A stretch of DNA of 64,000 nt from Acidobacteriota bacterium (GCA_021846275.1 JAJZBZ010000002.1:124001-188000), one strand, 5' to 3'. Positions 8,901 to 17,252 are shown, counted from the first letter of the stretch. Notes: generated by a model from the sequence alone, not told the origin. Translations and numbers: made by a program.

Positions 8901-9873
8901 CACCGGGTGAGGCGGCCATCACCCAGTCGGTCATCGCCGTGGTCACTGCTTCGTCGGTGGTGCGTCCGGGGTCGGCGCCGTCGGGCTGCACGGCGAGCAG
9001 TCCGGTTCCGTCGCCGAGGCTGAAGGTTGAGCGGAAGTAGGCGACATCCTCCTGGCGAAGATTGCTGCGCGTGGGAATGGCCACGGTTGCGCCCGCGCCG
9101 GCGGCCTGCACGCTGCCCTGGTTGCTGGCTTCCTGTGTGCCGGATTGACCGCTGGTTGCCGGAGTCATTTCCGGAAGGCTGCCAAGCTGGGCGAGCGTTG
9201 CGGGTGTGAATGGCTGAGCGGGTTGAATGGTCGTGGCCAGGGCCAGGGCCTGCGCGGTGACGCCAGCAGCGGCGGCCTGAGACAGAGCGGCTGTGGCTCG
9301 CACGCCATCGAGCGAGACGAGTCCTGCCACCTGCGCCGAGAGCGAGGCCGGAATCACGGGCGGCGCGGCGAAACGCAAGACCGGCTGACCGTCGGCATCT
9401 GTTCCCGCCGAGACAAGCCGCGCCTGAAAGGCTGACTGCAACTGAGCGCGCGAGCCACTGAAGACAATCCACATGCGGCTGGCGGGCAGCGGCTCCAGTT
9501 GAAAGCCCTGCGCGGTGAGCCAGGTGGTGACGGCGCTGAGCTGGGCGACGGTGGGCGCGAACTGCGCGGCGAACTGCGCGGGCGTGAGCCACTGGTGGAA
9601 CTGCGCGTTGCCCGGTGTCTGCTGCGCATCGAGCAGCGAACGAAGGGATTTTGTCTGCGCCGCCGAGCCGCGCAGAAGCAGGATCACGCGGCGGACGCCG
9701 AGGGAGTTGCCGCCAGGGGATGCTGTGCCGCTGGTGGTGACGCGCTGCGCGAGGCCAGATGTGGCGCAAAGAGCGAGGACGAGCAGCAGCGCAGCGCGCG
9801 CAAGCCGTAGCGCGTTTTGGGCAGGAACCCGGCGCGCGGTTTTCTTCAGCAGCAGGCAGGCGGCAATCAGCAT
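5974..9873 (-). CDS. Secreted sedolisin-like (S53) protein with Ig-like repeats and C-terminal membrane anchor
   Basis: About 1299 residues from the preferred ATG at 9873, which places a signal segment (LARAALLLVLALCATSGLAQ) correctly; the frame is open to 9996. After the signal come a pro-kumamolisin activation domain (RRVILLLRG to about residue 190) and an S53 region with the oxyanion SGDHGA and Ser motif ASGSAIAAAMMAG. The usual Glu-xxx-Asp pair is not clear: the matching stretch reads ATDGIDLAF, so activity is uncertain. Four Ig-like (Big_3) repeats follow, each ending in a variant of IYSGDTNY. Two hydrophobic segments (GGVALAALLLLPF and VGMLLLAALLLAGA) and a Gly/Ser/Thr tail close the protein. 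It is probably an exported acid-protease relative held at the membrane. Confidence 0.85.
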   Translation of the reverse strand: MLIAACLLLKKTARRVPAQNALRLARAALLLVLALCATSGLAQRVTTSGTASPGGNSLGVRRVILLLRGSAAQTKSLRSLLDAQQTPGNAQFHQWLTPAQFAAQFAPTVAQLSAVTTWLTAQGFQLEPLPASRMWIVFSGSRAQLQSAFQARLVSAGTDADGQPVLRFAAPPVIPASLSAQVAGLVSLDGVRATAALSQAAAAGVTAQALALATTIQPAQPFTPATLAQLGSLPEMTPATSGQSGTQEASNQGSVQAAGAGATVAIPTRSNLRQEDVAYFRSTFSLGDGTGLLAVQPDGADPGRTTDEAVTTAMTDWVMAASPGAQVSVIPAAGTRATDGIDLAFAAAVNSAAAQTILLGYESCETAVSAAHAAFYATLDQIAAAEGIAVIAASGDHGAAECAAVPDQVQTPGQQPGMNALASTPWNLAVGAATITTAGAKQSTLAGWEQASASAPALATGGGVSALYPTPQWQSAQGLPTSDPGLTPGSGAQHHRYLPDMVLPAASSSTAPSSTALPGAAFCLSGANLASSCNAATASGSAIAAAMMAGLAASLDASYGQQGNLAPNLYRLARMTPAANATGAAQSTSEASSGAASGAATSTEDATNSSANGASTVGISTTDASPASAASQPVFTDVTTGGNRLFCAAGTCGNAESTANSGAVSAGRVGYAAAAGFDLATGLGAANGAALVAQWTRPDATGTEQDQVLMTNQNGLTYNPSTDIDLTAKVTSLSGGSVPTGTVQFYDQTSQQNAGSPVTLTADGTASYVEPAQFTIGGQNIEAIYSGDSNYAPGTSLPVTFNIQPSATTLVIAPSTTTPAAGATITVTGTVTSANPGNSPPTGTMTVDLDGVPQGTATFSTTTNVTTASFNMTAPTSGSHTLQGIYSGDTNYNQSTSQSVTISVAKQATTVSISATPSKLAQGTPESFTATIAPAATTTTSYTITGTVSFYDGGTTLLGTATVTNNSATLADIAISAAVAHTITAVYSGDTTWASSTSSPLVLEPVLQPVTVTLTSTSAVLSPGQAANLTATVTPVTAPAAGIEQNPTGNVFFYAGTQLIGESTLSIGIADTAVASLNVPTLPGGTYELTAIYSGDTVYGQATSNQLGFAVESFTISSTTTSISIIQGQTATVPFTITSTGGLTGPIQILCAEQNPPTAGAINCAFNPAIVNGTEATTLTITTYPGLITAANRAPRSPFGLARATGGVALAALLLLPFSRRRLRWLQGSVGMLLLAALLLAGATFSSLGCGSSSPSGTGTTSSGTPLGTATLQITGAAYVNNVTVSNHAYLTVNVVPGS

Positions 9874-10026
9874 CGGTGGCAAGCATGATTGTAAAGCCGG
9901 GCAGCCCATGCTTTGCCAGAAGTTTTCTTTCCCTCCCGCGACAGGTTCGCCGCAGGCCACACGGTTGGCGTCCTGAGCTGCCGGGCTGGCGCGCACTCCC
10001 AGGCACTCCCGCGCTGCGCGGTGCGG

Positions 10027-11076
10027 CTATGGCTGTTTGTTGCTGGTGAAGATGGCTTTGGGGCAGATGGCGTGGACGCCGACGCTGCCATCCACCAGTT
10101 GTGTGATGTCCACATCGACGGCGACGCTGGTCAGCATGTAGGCGTCATCGGCGCTCAGATGCTTTTCGGTTTCGAGGAAGCGGATCATGTCGCGGACGGC
10201 GAGTTTGGTGGCCGTGTTCAGGTCCGGGCTGAAGCCCATCGTGATGAAGCTGGTCGGCGTCTCGGCGCGCGGCCAGAGCAGGTGCTGGTGCTTGTGGACG
10301 ACGAAGCGGAAGGTGCCGGTCAGGAAGGTTTCCAGCGCGGTGATGTCCACCTCGCCATTGCCCTGTCCGGCGTGGCCGTCGCCCACTTCAAAGAGCGCGC
10401 CGGGCGCGTGTACGGGCAGATAGAGCGTGGTTCCGGCCACCAGTTCGCGGTTGTCCATGTTGCCGCCGTGCATCCACGGGGGCGCGCTGTCGATGCGTCC
10501 GGCGGACTCCGGCGGCGCGTCGCCCATGCTGCCGAAGAAGGGATGCAGCGGAATCTGGATGCCCGGCGCGAAGTCAGCCAGCATGCGCGCGCGGTTGAGC
10601 GGAATGATCTTCGTGCGCCCATAGGGATAGTCGTTGGGCAGGAAGCCGCGGCCGGCACCGAATCCGTTGCAGGCAAAGGGCGCGTCAAGGTTGATCTTCA
10701 GAATATCGACCTCCAGCACATCGCCCGGCTCGGCTTCGGCAATGGCAAGCGGGCCGGTGAGGATGTGGCCGCCGGGTCCGCGATCCTTCACCTGCTGGAA
10801 GATGGCTTCGTTGTACGGGGGAATATCGGCTGCCGCGACGCCTTCGCTTTTCAGACGCTCATCGGAGCCGCAGGTGGAGAGCGTCTGGATGGTGACGGTG
10901 TCGCCGGAGTGAACGGTCATCACCGGCTTGGCGTGCGCCCAGTAGTAGCCCCAGGCCACGGTCTGCGGCGTTGCCAGGAGCGTCTTCGCAGCCTGCTGCG
11001 CGCGGACAGCGAGGTTTGTAAGCATGATGGCCGCAACACAGAACAACCGAACTGCGATGATGCTGTCTTTTCGCAT
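10027..11076 (-). CDS. Secreted acetamidase/formamidase family protein
   Basis: A 349-residue member of the FmdA/AmdA family, which hydrolyses formamide or acetamide to ammonia and the acid. Typical segments are visible: HSGDTVTIQT, GPGGHILTGPLAI, GDVLEVDIL, the PFFGSMG turn, GGNMDNREL and the GDGHAGQGNGEVD metal-site region. It starts with a classic signal peptide (MRKDSIIAVRLFCVAAIMLT to RAQ), which is unusual because the well-known enzymes are cytoplasmic. GGGAGG lies five bases before the ATG. It is 30 bases from the sedolisin-like frame on the same strand, but a functional link is not evident. Confidence 0.92.
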   Translation of the reverse strand: MRKDSIIAVRLFCVAAIMLTNLAVRAQQAAKTLLATPQTVAWGYYWAHAKPVMTVHSGDTVTIQTLSTCGSDERLKSEGVAAADIPPYNEAIFQQVKDRGPGGHILTGPLAIAEAEPGDVLEVDILKINLDAPFACNGFGAGRGFLPNDYPYGRTKIIPLNRARMLADFAPGIQIPLHPFFGSMGDAPPESAGRIDSAPPWMHGGNMDNRELVAGTTLYLPVHAPGALFEVGDGHAGQGNGEVDITALETFLTGTFRFVVHKHQHLLWPRAETPTSFITMGFSPDLNTATKLAVRDMIRFLETEKHLSADDAYMLTSVAVDVDITQLVDGSVGVHAICPKAIFTSNKQP

Positions 11077-11176
11077 CTTGTCCTCCCTGGATTTCTCGCT
11101 GCAAACTTGGATTTGCGGAGCCGGATTCGCCGAGCCGGAGCATGAGCTGATTCGTGTTCGTCCGGCCTTTGCAGCG

Positions 11177-13474
11177 TCAGACCTTCTGCGCGCGCTGCAC
11201 CTCGCGCACGCCGGGCAGGCGACGCAGCCCGGTGACCATGCGATTCAGATGGCGCACGTCCTCGGCCTCCACCACAAACTCCACAATCGCCTCGCCGTTA
11301 GCGCCGTCGCGCGTTTCCACGGCGCGGATATTGGTGTCGTCGCTGGAGATGATCGCTGTCATCTCCTTGAGCATGCCGGAGCGGTCGTCGCAGTGAACGG
11401 TGATGCGCACCGGATAGCGCTGCGCGCGACCGGCGACCTCGGAGGCCGTCGGCGCCCACTCGACAGCGATGCGGCGGTCGCTCTCGTAGAGCAGGTTCTG
11501 CACATTCGGGCAGCTTCGCGCGTGGACGGCCACGCCCTTGCCGCGCGTGACGTAGCCCACAATCTCCTCGCCGCGAATCGGATTGCAGCATCGCGCGCGA
11601 TAGACGAGCAGATCATTCTGGCCCTCGACCTGAAGCGAGTCCGAACCGGTCAGATGCAGCCGCCGCACGGCCTCGGACATCGCCGCAGCGCCGGTTTCCG
11701 GTGTCTCCTCGGTCTCTTCGGCTGTCGTAGCGAGTGTGAGTTCGGGCGCAAGACGATTCAGAATCTGTCGCGCCGACTGCTTGCCAAATCCTATGCCGAC
11801 CAGCAGGTCAGCCGCCGTGGCCAGTCCGTACTCGCCCGCCAGTCGCGCAAGGTCCGTATCGTCGATGCGGTTCATTGGAACTTTGAACTTGCGCGCCTCG
11901 CGCTCCAGCAGTTTGCGGCCCACTTCCATCGCGCGCAGGCGCTGGTTTTCGTTGAGCCAGTGCTTGATCTTGTTGCGTGCGCGCGGACTTTTGGCAAAGG
12001 TCAGCCAGTCGCGGCTGGGCGTGTGTCCGTTTTGCGTGACGATCTCGACGATGTCGCCGTTGCGCAGCTTCGTGCGCAGCGGCACCATGCGCCCGTTGAC
12101 CTTCGCGCCCACGCAGGTGTGGCCCACTTCGGTGTGCACGGTGTAGGCAAAGTCCACCGGCGTGCCGTCGGCGGGAACGATCACCACCTTGCCGCGCGGC
12201 GTGAAGGTGTACACCTCCTCCGGATAGAGGTCCATCTTGAGGCTGGAGAGGAACTCATTCGGATCGGTCATCTCGCGCTGCCAGTCGACGAGCTGTCGCA
12301 CCCAGGCCAGCCGCTGCTCGTCGCGCGCCGAGATCACGCTCTCGCCGGCCTTGTACTTCCAGTGCGCGGCGATGCCTTCCTCGGCGATCTTGTGCATCTC
12401 CTCGGTGCGAATCTGCACCTCGAACTGATGCCCGTTCTCACCCATCACGGTCGTGTGCAGCGACTGGTAGAGGTTGGCGCGCGGAATGGCGATGAAGTCC
12501 TTGACGCGCCCCGGCACCGGACGCCAGAGCATGTGAATCAGCCCCAGCGCCGCGTAGCAGTCCGTCTTCGTCTCGGTAACGATGCGAATCGCCAGCAGGT
12601 CAAAGACCTGATCGACGCCGATCTGCGATTTCTGGAGCTTCTGCCAGATGGAGTAAAGCCGCTTGATGCGCCACTCGACACGGGCCTGGACGTTGTGTTC
12701 GCGCAACTGCTCGCGGATCGTCTCCTCGACCTGCGCCATGAACTGCTCACCGTCCGCGCGACGCGCCTCCACGGCCTCGGCCACCTGCTGATAGCTGACC
12801 GGGTCGGTGTAGCGAAAGGCCAGATCCTCCAGCTCGCCGCGCACCTTGCCCATGCCCAGCCGATGCGCCAGCGGGGCGTAGATGTCGAGCGTCTCGCGGG
12901 CAATGGCCTCGCGCCGCTCCGGCTTCAGATGCTCCAGCGTGCGCATGTTGTGCAGCCGGTCGGCCAGCTTGATGAGCACGACGCGCACGTCGGAGACCAT
13001 CGCCAGCAGCATCTTGCGCACGTTCTCCGCCTGGCGGTCCTCGCGATTGGCAAACTGAATCTTGTCAATCTTGGTCACGCCCTCGACGATGTGCGCCACC
13101 TGCTCGCCAAACTCGGCGGCAATCTCATCGGTCGTCACCGGCGTGTCTTCCACGGCGTCATGCAACAGCCCGGCGGCAATCGCCGTCGCATCCAGCTTCA
13201 TCTCGGCCAGAACTTCGGCCACTTCCAGCGGATGAATGATGTACGGCTCACCGGAGGCGCGACGCTGCCCCTCGTGGAAACGAACGCAGAAATCCCAGGC
13301 CTTGCGGATGGGTTCAGGATTTTCCGTGGGACGGTGCTCGCACACCTGCTGAATCAACTGCTCAAATCGCTGCGCAATCGCACTCTCGCTGGTGGAAATA
13401 CGCTGTGACGCGGAAGCAGACGCGGCAGAACGCATATCCGTGATCCCGTTCGGATTCGGTTGCGGAGCCGCCAT
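11177..13474 (-). CDS. relA: Bifunctional (p)ppGpp synthetase/hydrolase
   Basis: A 765-residue long Rel protein that makes and degrades the stringent-response alarmone. Domains in order: an HD hydrolase with GLLHDAVEDT (His105-Asp106); the synthetase with GRVKDFIAIP and LYQSLHTTV, where the RxKD form is typical of bifunctional enzymes; a TGS domain (VYTFTPRGKV to NGHTPSRDW); and a C-terminal ACT domain (about 690-760). All parts look intact, and hydrolase plus synthetase motifs suggest both activities. The N-terminus has about 30 extra Ala/Ser-rich residues. No ribosome binding site precedes the ATG, while a perfect TATAAT lies five bases upstream (see the separate entry). Confidence 0.96.
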   Translation of the reverse strand: MAAPQPNPNGITDMRSAASASASQRISTSESAIAQRFEQLIQQVCEHRPTENPEPIRKAWDFCVRFHEGQRRASGEPYIIHPLEVAEVLAEMKLDATAIAAGLLHDAVEDTPVTTDEIAAEFGEQVAHIVEGVTKIDKIQFANREDRQAENVRKMLLAMVSDVRVVLIKLADRLHNMRTLEHLKPERREAIARETLDIYAPLAHRLGMGKVRGELEDLAFRYTDPVSYQQVAEAVEARRADGEQFMAQVEETIREQLREHNVQARVEWRIKRLYSIWQKLQKSQIGVDQVFDLLAIRIVTETKTDCYAALGLIHMLWRPVPGRVKDFIAIPRANLYQSLHTTVMGENGHQFEVQIRTEEMHKIAEEGIAAHWKYKAGESVISARDEQRLAWVRQLVDWQREMTDPNEFLSSLKMDLYPEEVYTFTPRGKVVIVPADGTPVDFAYTVHTEVGHTCVGAKVNGRMVPLRTKLRNGDIVEIVTQNGHTPSRDWLTFAKSPRARNKIKHWLNENQRLRAMEVGRKLLEREARKFKVPMNRIDDTDLARLAGEYGLATAADLLVGIGFGKQSARQILNRLAPELTLATTAEETEETPETGAAAMSEAVRRLHLTGSDSLQVEGQNDLLVYRARCCNPIRGEEIVGYVTRGKGVAVHARSCPNVQNLLYESDRRIAVEWAPTASEVAGRAQRYPVRITVHCDDRSGMLKEMTAIISSDDTNIRAVETRDGANGEAIVEFVVEAEDVRHLNRMVTGLRRLPGVREVQRAQKV

Positions 13475-13479
13475 GCTTC

Positions 13480-13485
13480 ATTATA
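13480..13485 (-). promoter_or_regulatory. -10 hexamer directly before relA
   Basis: On the minus strand TATAAT is followed by GAAGC and the relA ATG (13474). Transcription would start at or one to two bases before the start codon, giving a leaderless message. No clear -35 is seen 16-18 bases upstream. Confidence 0.45.
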
Positions 13486-13527
13486 GGCATGGATTGTAAC
13501 AATCGCTCACTCGGCCAGGCTCTCCTC

Positions 13528-13539
13528 CAGGGCCGACGC
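13528..13539 (+). repeat. Left terminal inverted repeat of the ISAs1 element
   Basis: CAGGGCCGACGC, exact reverse complement of 14497-14508. The next bases (CTCTTAATTTTCC) also partly match the other end. Confidence 0.85.
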
Positions 13540-13542
13540 CTC

Positions 13543-14400
13543 TTAATTTTCCACTCCGAGCAGTCGTAGCAGGCATGGATGGTCCCATGCGGCAGCGAGT
13601 CGCTTTCCGTGGATGCCCGGTTTGCAGGTTTTGTCCCGTTTGAGCAGATTGAGAGCGATGCGGTTGAGCAGGGGGAAGTTCTGCGCGGAGAAGTTCTGCG
13701 CGGCGTTTCCGGCGCGCTTGCGGCTCAGATTCTCGCCGAAGGCCACGTCCAGCACCCATTGCAGTTTGTTTTCGATGCTCCAGTGCCGGCCTACGAGTTG
13801 GTTCAGTCGTGCAGCATCCGTGGGCAGGCTGCTGATGGAGTGGCGGGTTTTCTGTTCGGTTTTGCCACGATGGCACGCTGACAGCCCATGGCGTCGATGG
13901 TCACCACGGTCCCGCTCAACTCCAGCGCCGCAAGCAGCTTGGGAATCGCCGTAATCTCGTTGGACTTTTCCTCCACCTTGCGCTGGCCGAGCACCCGATT
14001 GTTGGCCCCGGCCCAGGCTGAAACCATGTGCACAAGTTGCTTTTTGCCCACCTGGCGCGTGCCGCACAGCGTCTTTCCGTCGATGGCCACCACTTCGCCA
14101 GCCGTCAGCCTGGCGATCGACGCGACCCAGGTGGCGAATCCCTGCTCGAACTGCTCCGCGTCGAGCGCGGCAAGGACGCGGTTGAAGGTGTCGTGCGAGG
14201 GGATGCCACCCGGGCAGCGTGAGAAAGGTCTTGAGCCAATCCCGCTTGGTCTTGCCGTAATGCTCGATCTCATTCCAACTGTTGGCACCGCTCAATACTG
14301 CAGCAATGGCGATCAGCAGAATCTCTTCCAGAAAATGCTCGCGTGTCCGCACTACCCGCGGATCACGCAACTCGGAGAAGTACTTCAAGGGATTTCCCAT
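13543..14400 (-). pseudogene. ISAs1-family transposase, frameshifted and internally deleted
   Basis: The remnant begins at ATG 14400 (MGNPLKYFSELRDPRVVRTR) and runs through the H-repeat/ISAs1 N-terminal region (LLIAIAAVLSGANSWNEIE). One extra base near 14207-14215, where LPxGIPSHDTF is expected, shifts the frame. The second frame carries GEVVAIDGKTLCG, HMVSAWAGANNRVLGQ, KSNEITAIP and VTIDAMGCQ. About 100 residues are then missing near 13850-13880, and the first frame resumes with ISSLPTDAARLNQLV, HWSIENKLQWVLDVAFGE and LLNRIALNLLK. A tandem copy of GAAGTTCTGCGCGG (13675 and 13690) adds five residues near the end. It cannot make an active enzyme. Confidence 0.92.
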
Positions 14401-14496
14401 ATCCCCATCCCACCGCCAGAATCGATCCCTGCATACAGCATCCCTGAGGATGGCGACCCGGATGCCACCTATCCTGATCCCAGCGCAAATTTGGAT

Positions 14497-14508
14497 GCGT
14501 CGGCCCTG
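14497..14508 (-). repeat. Right terminal inverted repeat of the ISAs1 element
   Basis: GCGTCGGCCCTG on the plus strand, exact reverse complement of 13528-13539. Confidence 0.85.
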
Positions 14509-14766
14509 AATGAAATCACTGTAGACGACGATAAGTCCACGGACTTTGCGTATCATTGCCTGTCAAGAAATTTCAGAAGAACTTTCCAAACTGCAGGCGA
14601 CTGGTCAATCTCAACAAGAAACGGGTATTGGTCGATGCGTAGTGTGTCTGCGGGAGGCAAAAAGGTCTCTGACTGGAAAACAAACAATCCCAGCAACAGC
14701 AAACCACCACTGCTTATTTATAAAGACCAACTTGGGAGGTGCAGCCTTGTCACGCAATATTATTCC
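14509..14766. other. AT-richer orphan segment beside the IS
   Basis: This 258-bp stretch is visibly less GC-rich than its neighbours. On the plus strand one frame is open from about 14523 to a TAA at 14766-14768, containing QEISEELSKLQATGQSQQE and GRCVVCLREAKRS. It has no ribosome binding site and I do not recognise it. It may be the remains of a gene interrupted or brought in with the insertion sequence, or plain spacer. Confidence 0.3.
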
Positions 14767-16107
14767 TTAATCGCCGGTGGCGAGCGCTGGGCGGCGGGTG
14801 CGCAGGCGCTGGGTGAGCCAGTAGAAAAGTGGGCCGAGCAGGGCGATGGCGAGCGCGAAGGCGAGGGCTGAGATGTGGCCGAGTTGTTCGTCGCGCGCGG
14901 CGTAGAGCGCGTAGGCGATGAGCGCTGCGGGGCCGAGGCCGAGCGCAGTGGCGAAGGCGAGATTGCCGGCGCGGAATGGGCGCTCCAGATCGGGTTCGCG
15001 CAGGCGCAGGACGACGAGAGCGACGAACTCCAGCAGCAGGCTCGCGCCGTAGAGGACGAGGTCGATGGAGATGAGGCGCTCGAAGCGGAGGTTGAGCGCG
15101 AGCGCCCAGGCAAGGCCGCAGAGCAGCACGGAGACGATGGGGACGCCGCGACGGTTGCGGCGGGCGAGCGCGCGGGGCAGCATGCCGTCCTCGGCCATCG
15201 CCAGGGGCAGCCGGGTGTAGCTCATCATGAGCGCGTTGAACATCCCGAAGCCGTTGATGGCTCCTCCGGCGACGACGGCCAGGCCAAGCAGCGGACCGCC
15301 GAGCAGGCGCGCGGCGTCGGTCCAGGAGCCGGTGGTGAAGTGGGCGACGGAGATGCCGGCGCAGGCCACGGCGGCCAGCGGCAGGATGTAAGTGAAGGCG
15401 ACGAGCAGGGCCGAGGCGAGCATAGCGCGCGGGTAGTTCCGCTGCGGGTCTTCGACCTCCTGGGCGACGGTGGAGGCGTTGTCCCAGCCCATGTAATTCC
15501 ACATCGCGACGAGGATCGCGGTGCTGAGGGTGGTGCTGGCTCCGGCGTTGCTCCACTGCACGGCGGGATGCGTGGCGAAGGCGCGCCAGAAGCCGAGCGC
15601 GATAAAGACGGCGAAGGGCGCGAGCAGCAGCAGAAACAATCCGACAGTGCCTTCGCCGACGGCGGGCGCGCCACGCAGGTTCCATGCACAGCAGACGACG
15701 ACGACCAGAAGCGACCAGAGATAGGCGCGCGGGCCGGCCATGAGCGCGGGCGAGAAGCGGCCAAGGTATTCGACGAAGATGGTGGGGTAGATGGCCATGT
15801 CAAAGACGCTGGCGGCGAGCGAGAGCCAGCCCTCCTGATAGCCCCAGAAGGGGCCGAGCGCGCGGCGAACCCAGACGTAGAAGCCGCCTTCGGCGGGGAT
15901 GGCGCTGGCCAGTTCGCCGATCATGAGCGTGGTGGGGATGCTCCAGAGAAACGGGAGCAGGAGCAGGATGACGATGGCTTTGGCGAAGCCGGCTCCGCCG
16001 AGGATGTCTTCAATGCCGTATGGGCCGCCGGAGACCATGAAGTAAGTGGCGGCGATGAGCGGGATGATCCGCAGCTTGCGGCGGGCCGGCTGGCGTCGGA
16101 AGCGCAT
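14767..16107 (-). CDS. APC-superfamily amino acid permease
   Basis: A polytopic membrane protein of 446 residues from ATG 16107; the frame is open to 16164, but the first about 19 residues lack any helix and this internal Met puts the basic RFRRQPARRK stretch at the N-terminus. Around twelve membrane helices follow. The first helix has the APC signature ATYFMVSGGPYGIEDILG, next comes SAIPAEGGFYVWVRRALG, and the sixth-helix region has MWNYMGWDN. These fit proton-coupled amino acid or polyamine permeases of the inner membrane. The exact substrate cannot be read. It is divergent from the MBL gene at 16209, and no conserved partner is adjacent. Confidence 0.9.
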   Translation of the reverse strand: MRFRRQPARRKLRIIPLIAATYFMVSGGPYGIEDILGGAGFAKAIVILLLLPFLWSIPTTLMIGELASAIPAEGGFYVWVRRALGPFWGYQEGWLSLAASVFDMAIYPTIFVEYLGRFSPALMAGPRAYLWSLLVVVVCCAWNLRGAPAVGEGTVGLFLLLLAPFAVFIALGFWRAFATHPAVQWSNAGASTTLSTAILVAMWNYMGWDNASTVAQEVEDPQRNYPRAMLASALLVAFTYILPLAAVACAGISVAHFTTGSWTDAARLLGGPLLGLAVVAGGAINGFGMFNALMMSYTRLPLAMAEDGMLPRALARRNRRGVPIVSVLLCGLAWALALNLRFERLISIDLVLYGASLLLEFVALVVLRLREPDLERPFRAGNLAFATALGLGPAALIAYALYAARDEQLGHISALAFALAIALLGPLFYWLTQRLRTRRPALATGD

Positions 16108-16208
16108 ACGTGTGACTGTAACAATGATTGGGCGCTGACCCAAGGGAAAACTGCGCTGTTGCATCGCCGGGCAGTGAATCGGGCAGCGGGTCGCGGCATC
16201 AGATAGTC

Positions 16209-17252
16209 ATGCTGCTGGAACCGGCGCGCCGCGAAGGTCGGCGCTTTCTGAATCCTGTGCCGACGATGGTGGGCGATCCGCGCACGATGTACAAAGTGCT
16301 GCCCAAGTTTTTCTTCGGCGGGAAGGCGCGCAGGCCGAGCCAGCCGCTGGGACCGTTTGTGACGGATACGCGAGTGTTCGACACGGCTCCGGCGTCGGGA
16401 CTGCGTGTGACGTGGATGGGCCACTCGACGATGCTGATCGAGATGGACGGCGTGAGGGTGCTGGTGGACCCGATGTGGGATGAGCGGGCTTCACCGAATC
16501 GATGGGTGGGGCCAAAGCGATTCTTCGCGCCGCCACTGCCGCTGGACCAGTTGCCGAAACTCGATGCCGTGCTGATTTCGCATGACCACTATGATCATCT
16601 GGGCGAGCGGACGGTGCGCAGGCTGGCACGGTTGCAGCCGAAAGTGGAATGGATTGCGCCACTCGGCGTGGGAGGCGTGCTGGCGGGGATTGGTGTTCGC
16701 CGCTGGCGCGAGTTGGACTGGATGAGCGAAGCTGTCGTTGGCGAGGTCGGCGTCGGCGAGGCGCGGGCCGACGAGTCACGGGTGAGCGACGTGCGAGCGG
16801 GCGAGCTGCGAGTAACGGCGTTGCCGACGCGGCACTTCTCCGGGCGCGGGCTGTGGAATCGGTTTGAAACGCTGTGGGCCTCCTTTGCGCTGGTCGGGCC
16901 GCGGCATCGTGTCTACTACGGAGCAGACTCAGGGGAGTGGGCTGGGTTTGCGGAGATCGGTGCGCGCTTTGGGCCGTTTGACCTGACGATGCTGGAGATT
17001 GGCGCGTCGGACCCACTGTGGGCGGAGATTCACATGGGGCCGGAGGGCGCGGTGAGGAGCTTTCGCGCAATGGGCGGCGAGGGGTTGCTGATGCCGATTC
17101 ACTGGGGGCTGTTTGACCTGGCGCTGCACCACTGGCGTCAGCCAATGGAGTGCGTGTCGAGCGTGGAGGGATTGCCGCTCTGGTCGCCGACGCCGGGCGA
17201 GCCGACGGAGGTGATACCGGGCGTGGAAGTGCGATCCGAGTGGTGGCGCTGA
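16209..17252 (+). CDS. MBL-fold hydrolase, NAPE-PLD/UlaG-like
   Basis: 347 residues from ATG 16209 (an upstream in-frame start at 16128 would add a low-complexity Ser/Gly stretch). The order is that of the N-acyl-phosphatidylethanolamine phospholipase D-like branch: WMGHSTMLIEMDGVRVLVDP, HDHYDH at 125-130, TALPTRHFSGRG, YYGADSG with the Asp ligand, FGPFDLTMLEIGA and MPIHWGLFDLALHHW. No export signal is evident. Residues 176-200 are an unusual Val/Gly/Glu/Arg repeat (VGEVGVGEARADESRVSDV) between the WRELDW and RVTALPT segments, which normally lie close together. The reaction is probably hydrolysis of a phosphodiester or ester; substrate unknown. Confidence 0.88.
   Translation: MLLEPARREGRRFLNPVPTMVGDPRTMYKVLPKFFFGGKARRPSQPLGPFVTDTRVFDTAPASGLRVTWMGHSTMLIEMDGVRVLVDPMWDERASPNRWVGPKRFFAPPLPLDQLPKLDAVLISHDHYDHLGERTVRRLARLQPKVEWIAPLGVGGVLAGIGVRRWRELDWMSEAVVGEVGVGEARADESRVSDVRAGELRVTALPTRHFSGRGLWNRFETLWASFALVGPRHRVYYGADSGEWAGFAEIGARFGPFDLTMLEIGASDPLWAEIHMGPEGAVRSFRAMGGEGLLMPIHWGLFDLALHHWRQPMECVSSVEGLPLWSPTPGEPTEVIPGVEVRSEWWR

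Larger units (their letters stand above)
13528..14508 (-). mobile_element. Degenerate ISAs1-family insertion sequence (981 bp)
   Basis: The element is bounded by perfect 12-bp terminal inverted repeats, CAGGGCCGACGC at 13528-13539 and its complement at 14497-14508. Similarity continues imperfectly inward for about another 12 bases. It encodes a broken ISAs1-type transposase. Intact members are around 1.2-1.3 kb, so roughly 300 bp are missing, in agreement with the internal deletion in the transposase. Flanks (GGCTCTCCTC on the left, AATGAAATCA on the right) show no target duplication, suggesting an old insertion or flank rearrangement. Confidence 0.85.

Noticed and set aside
11024-13408. A 794-codon open frame antisense to relA
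   Set aside because: Shadow of relA; composition rich in His, Arg and Leu without motifs, while relA shows all domains.
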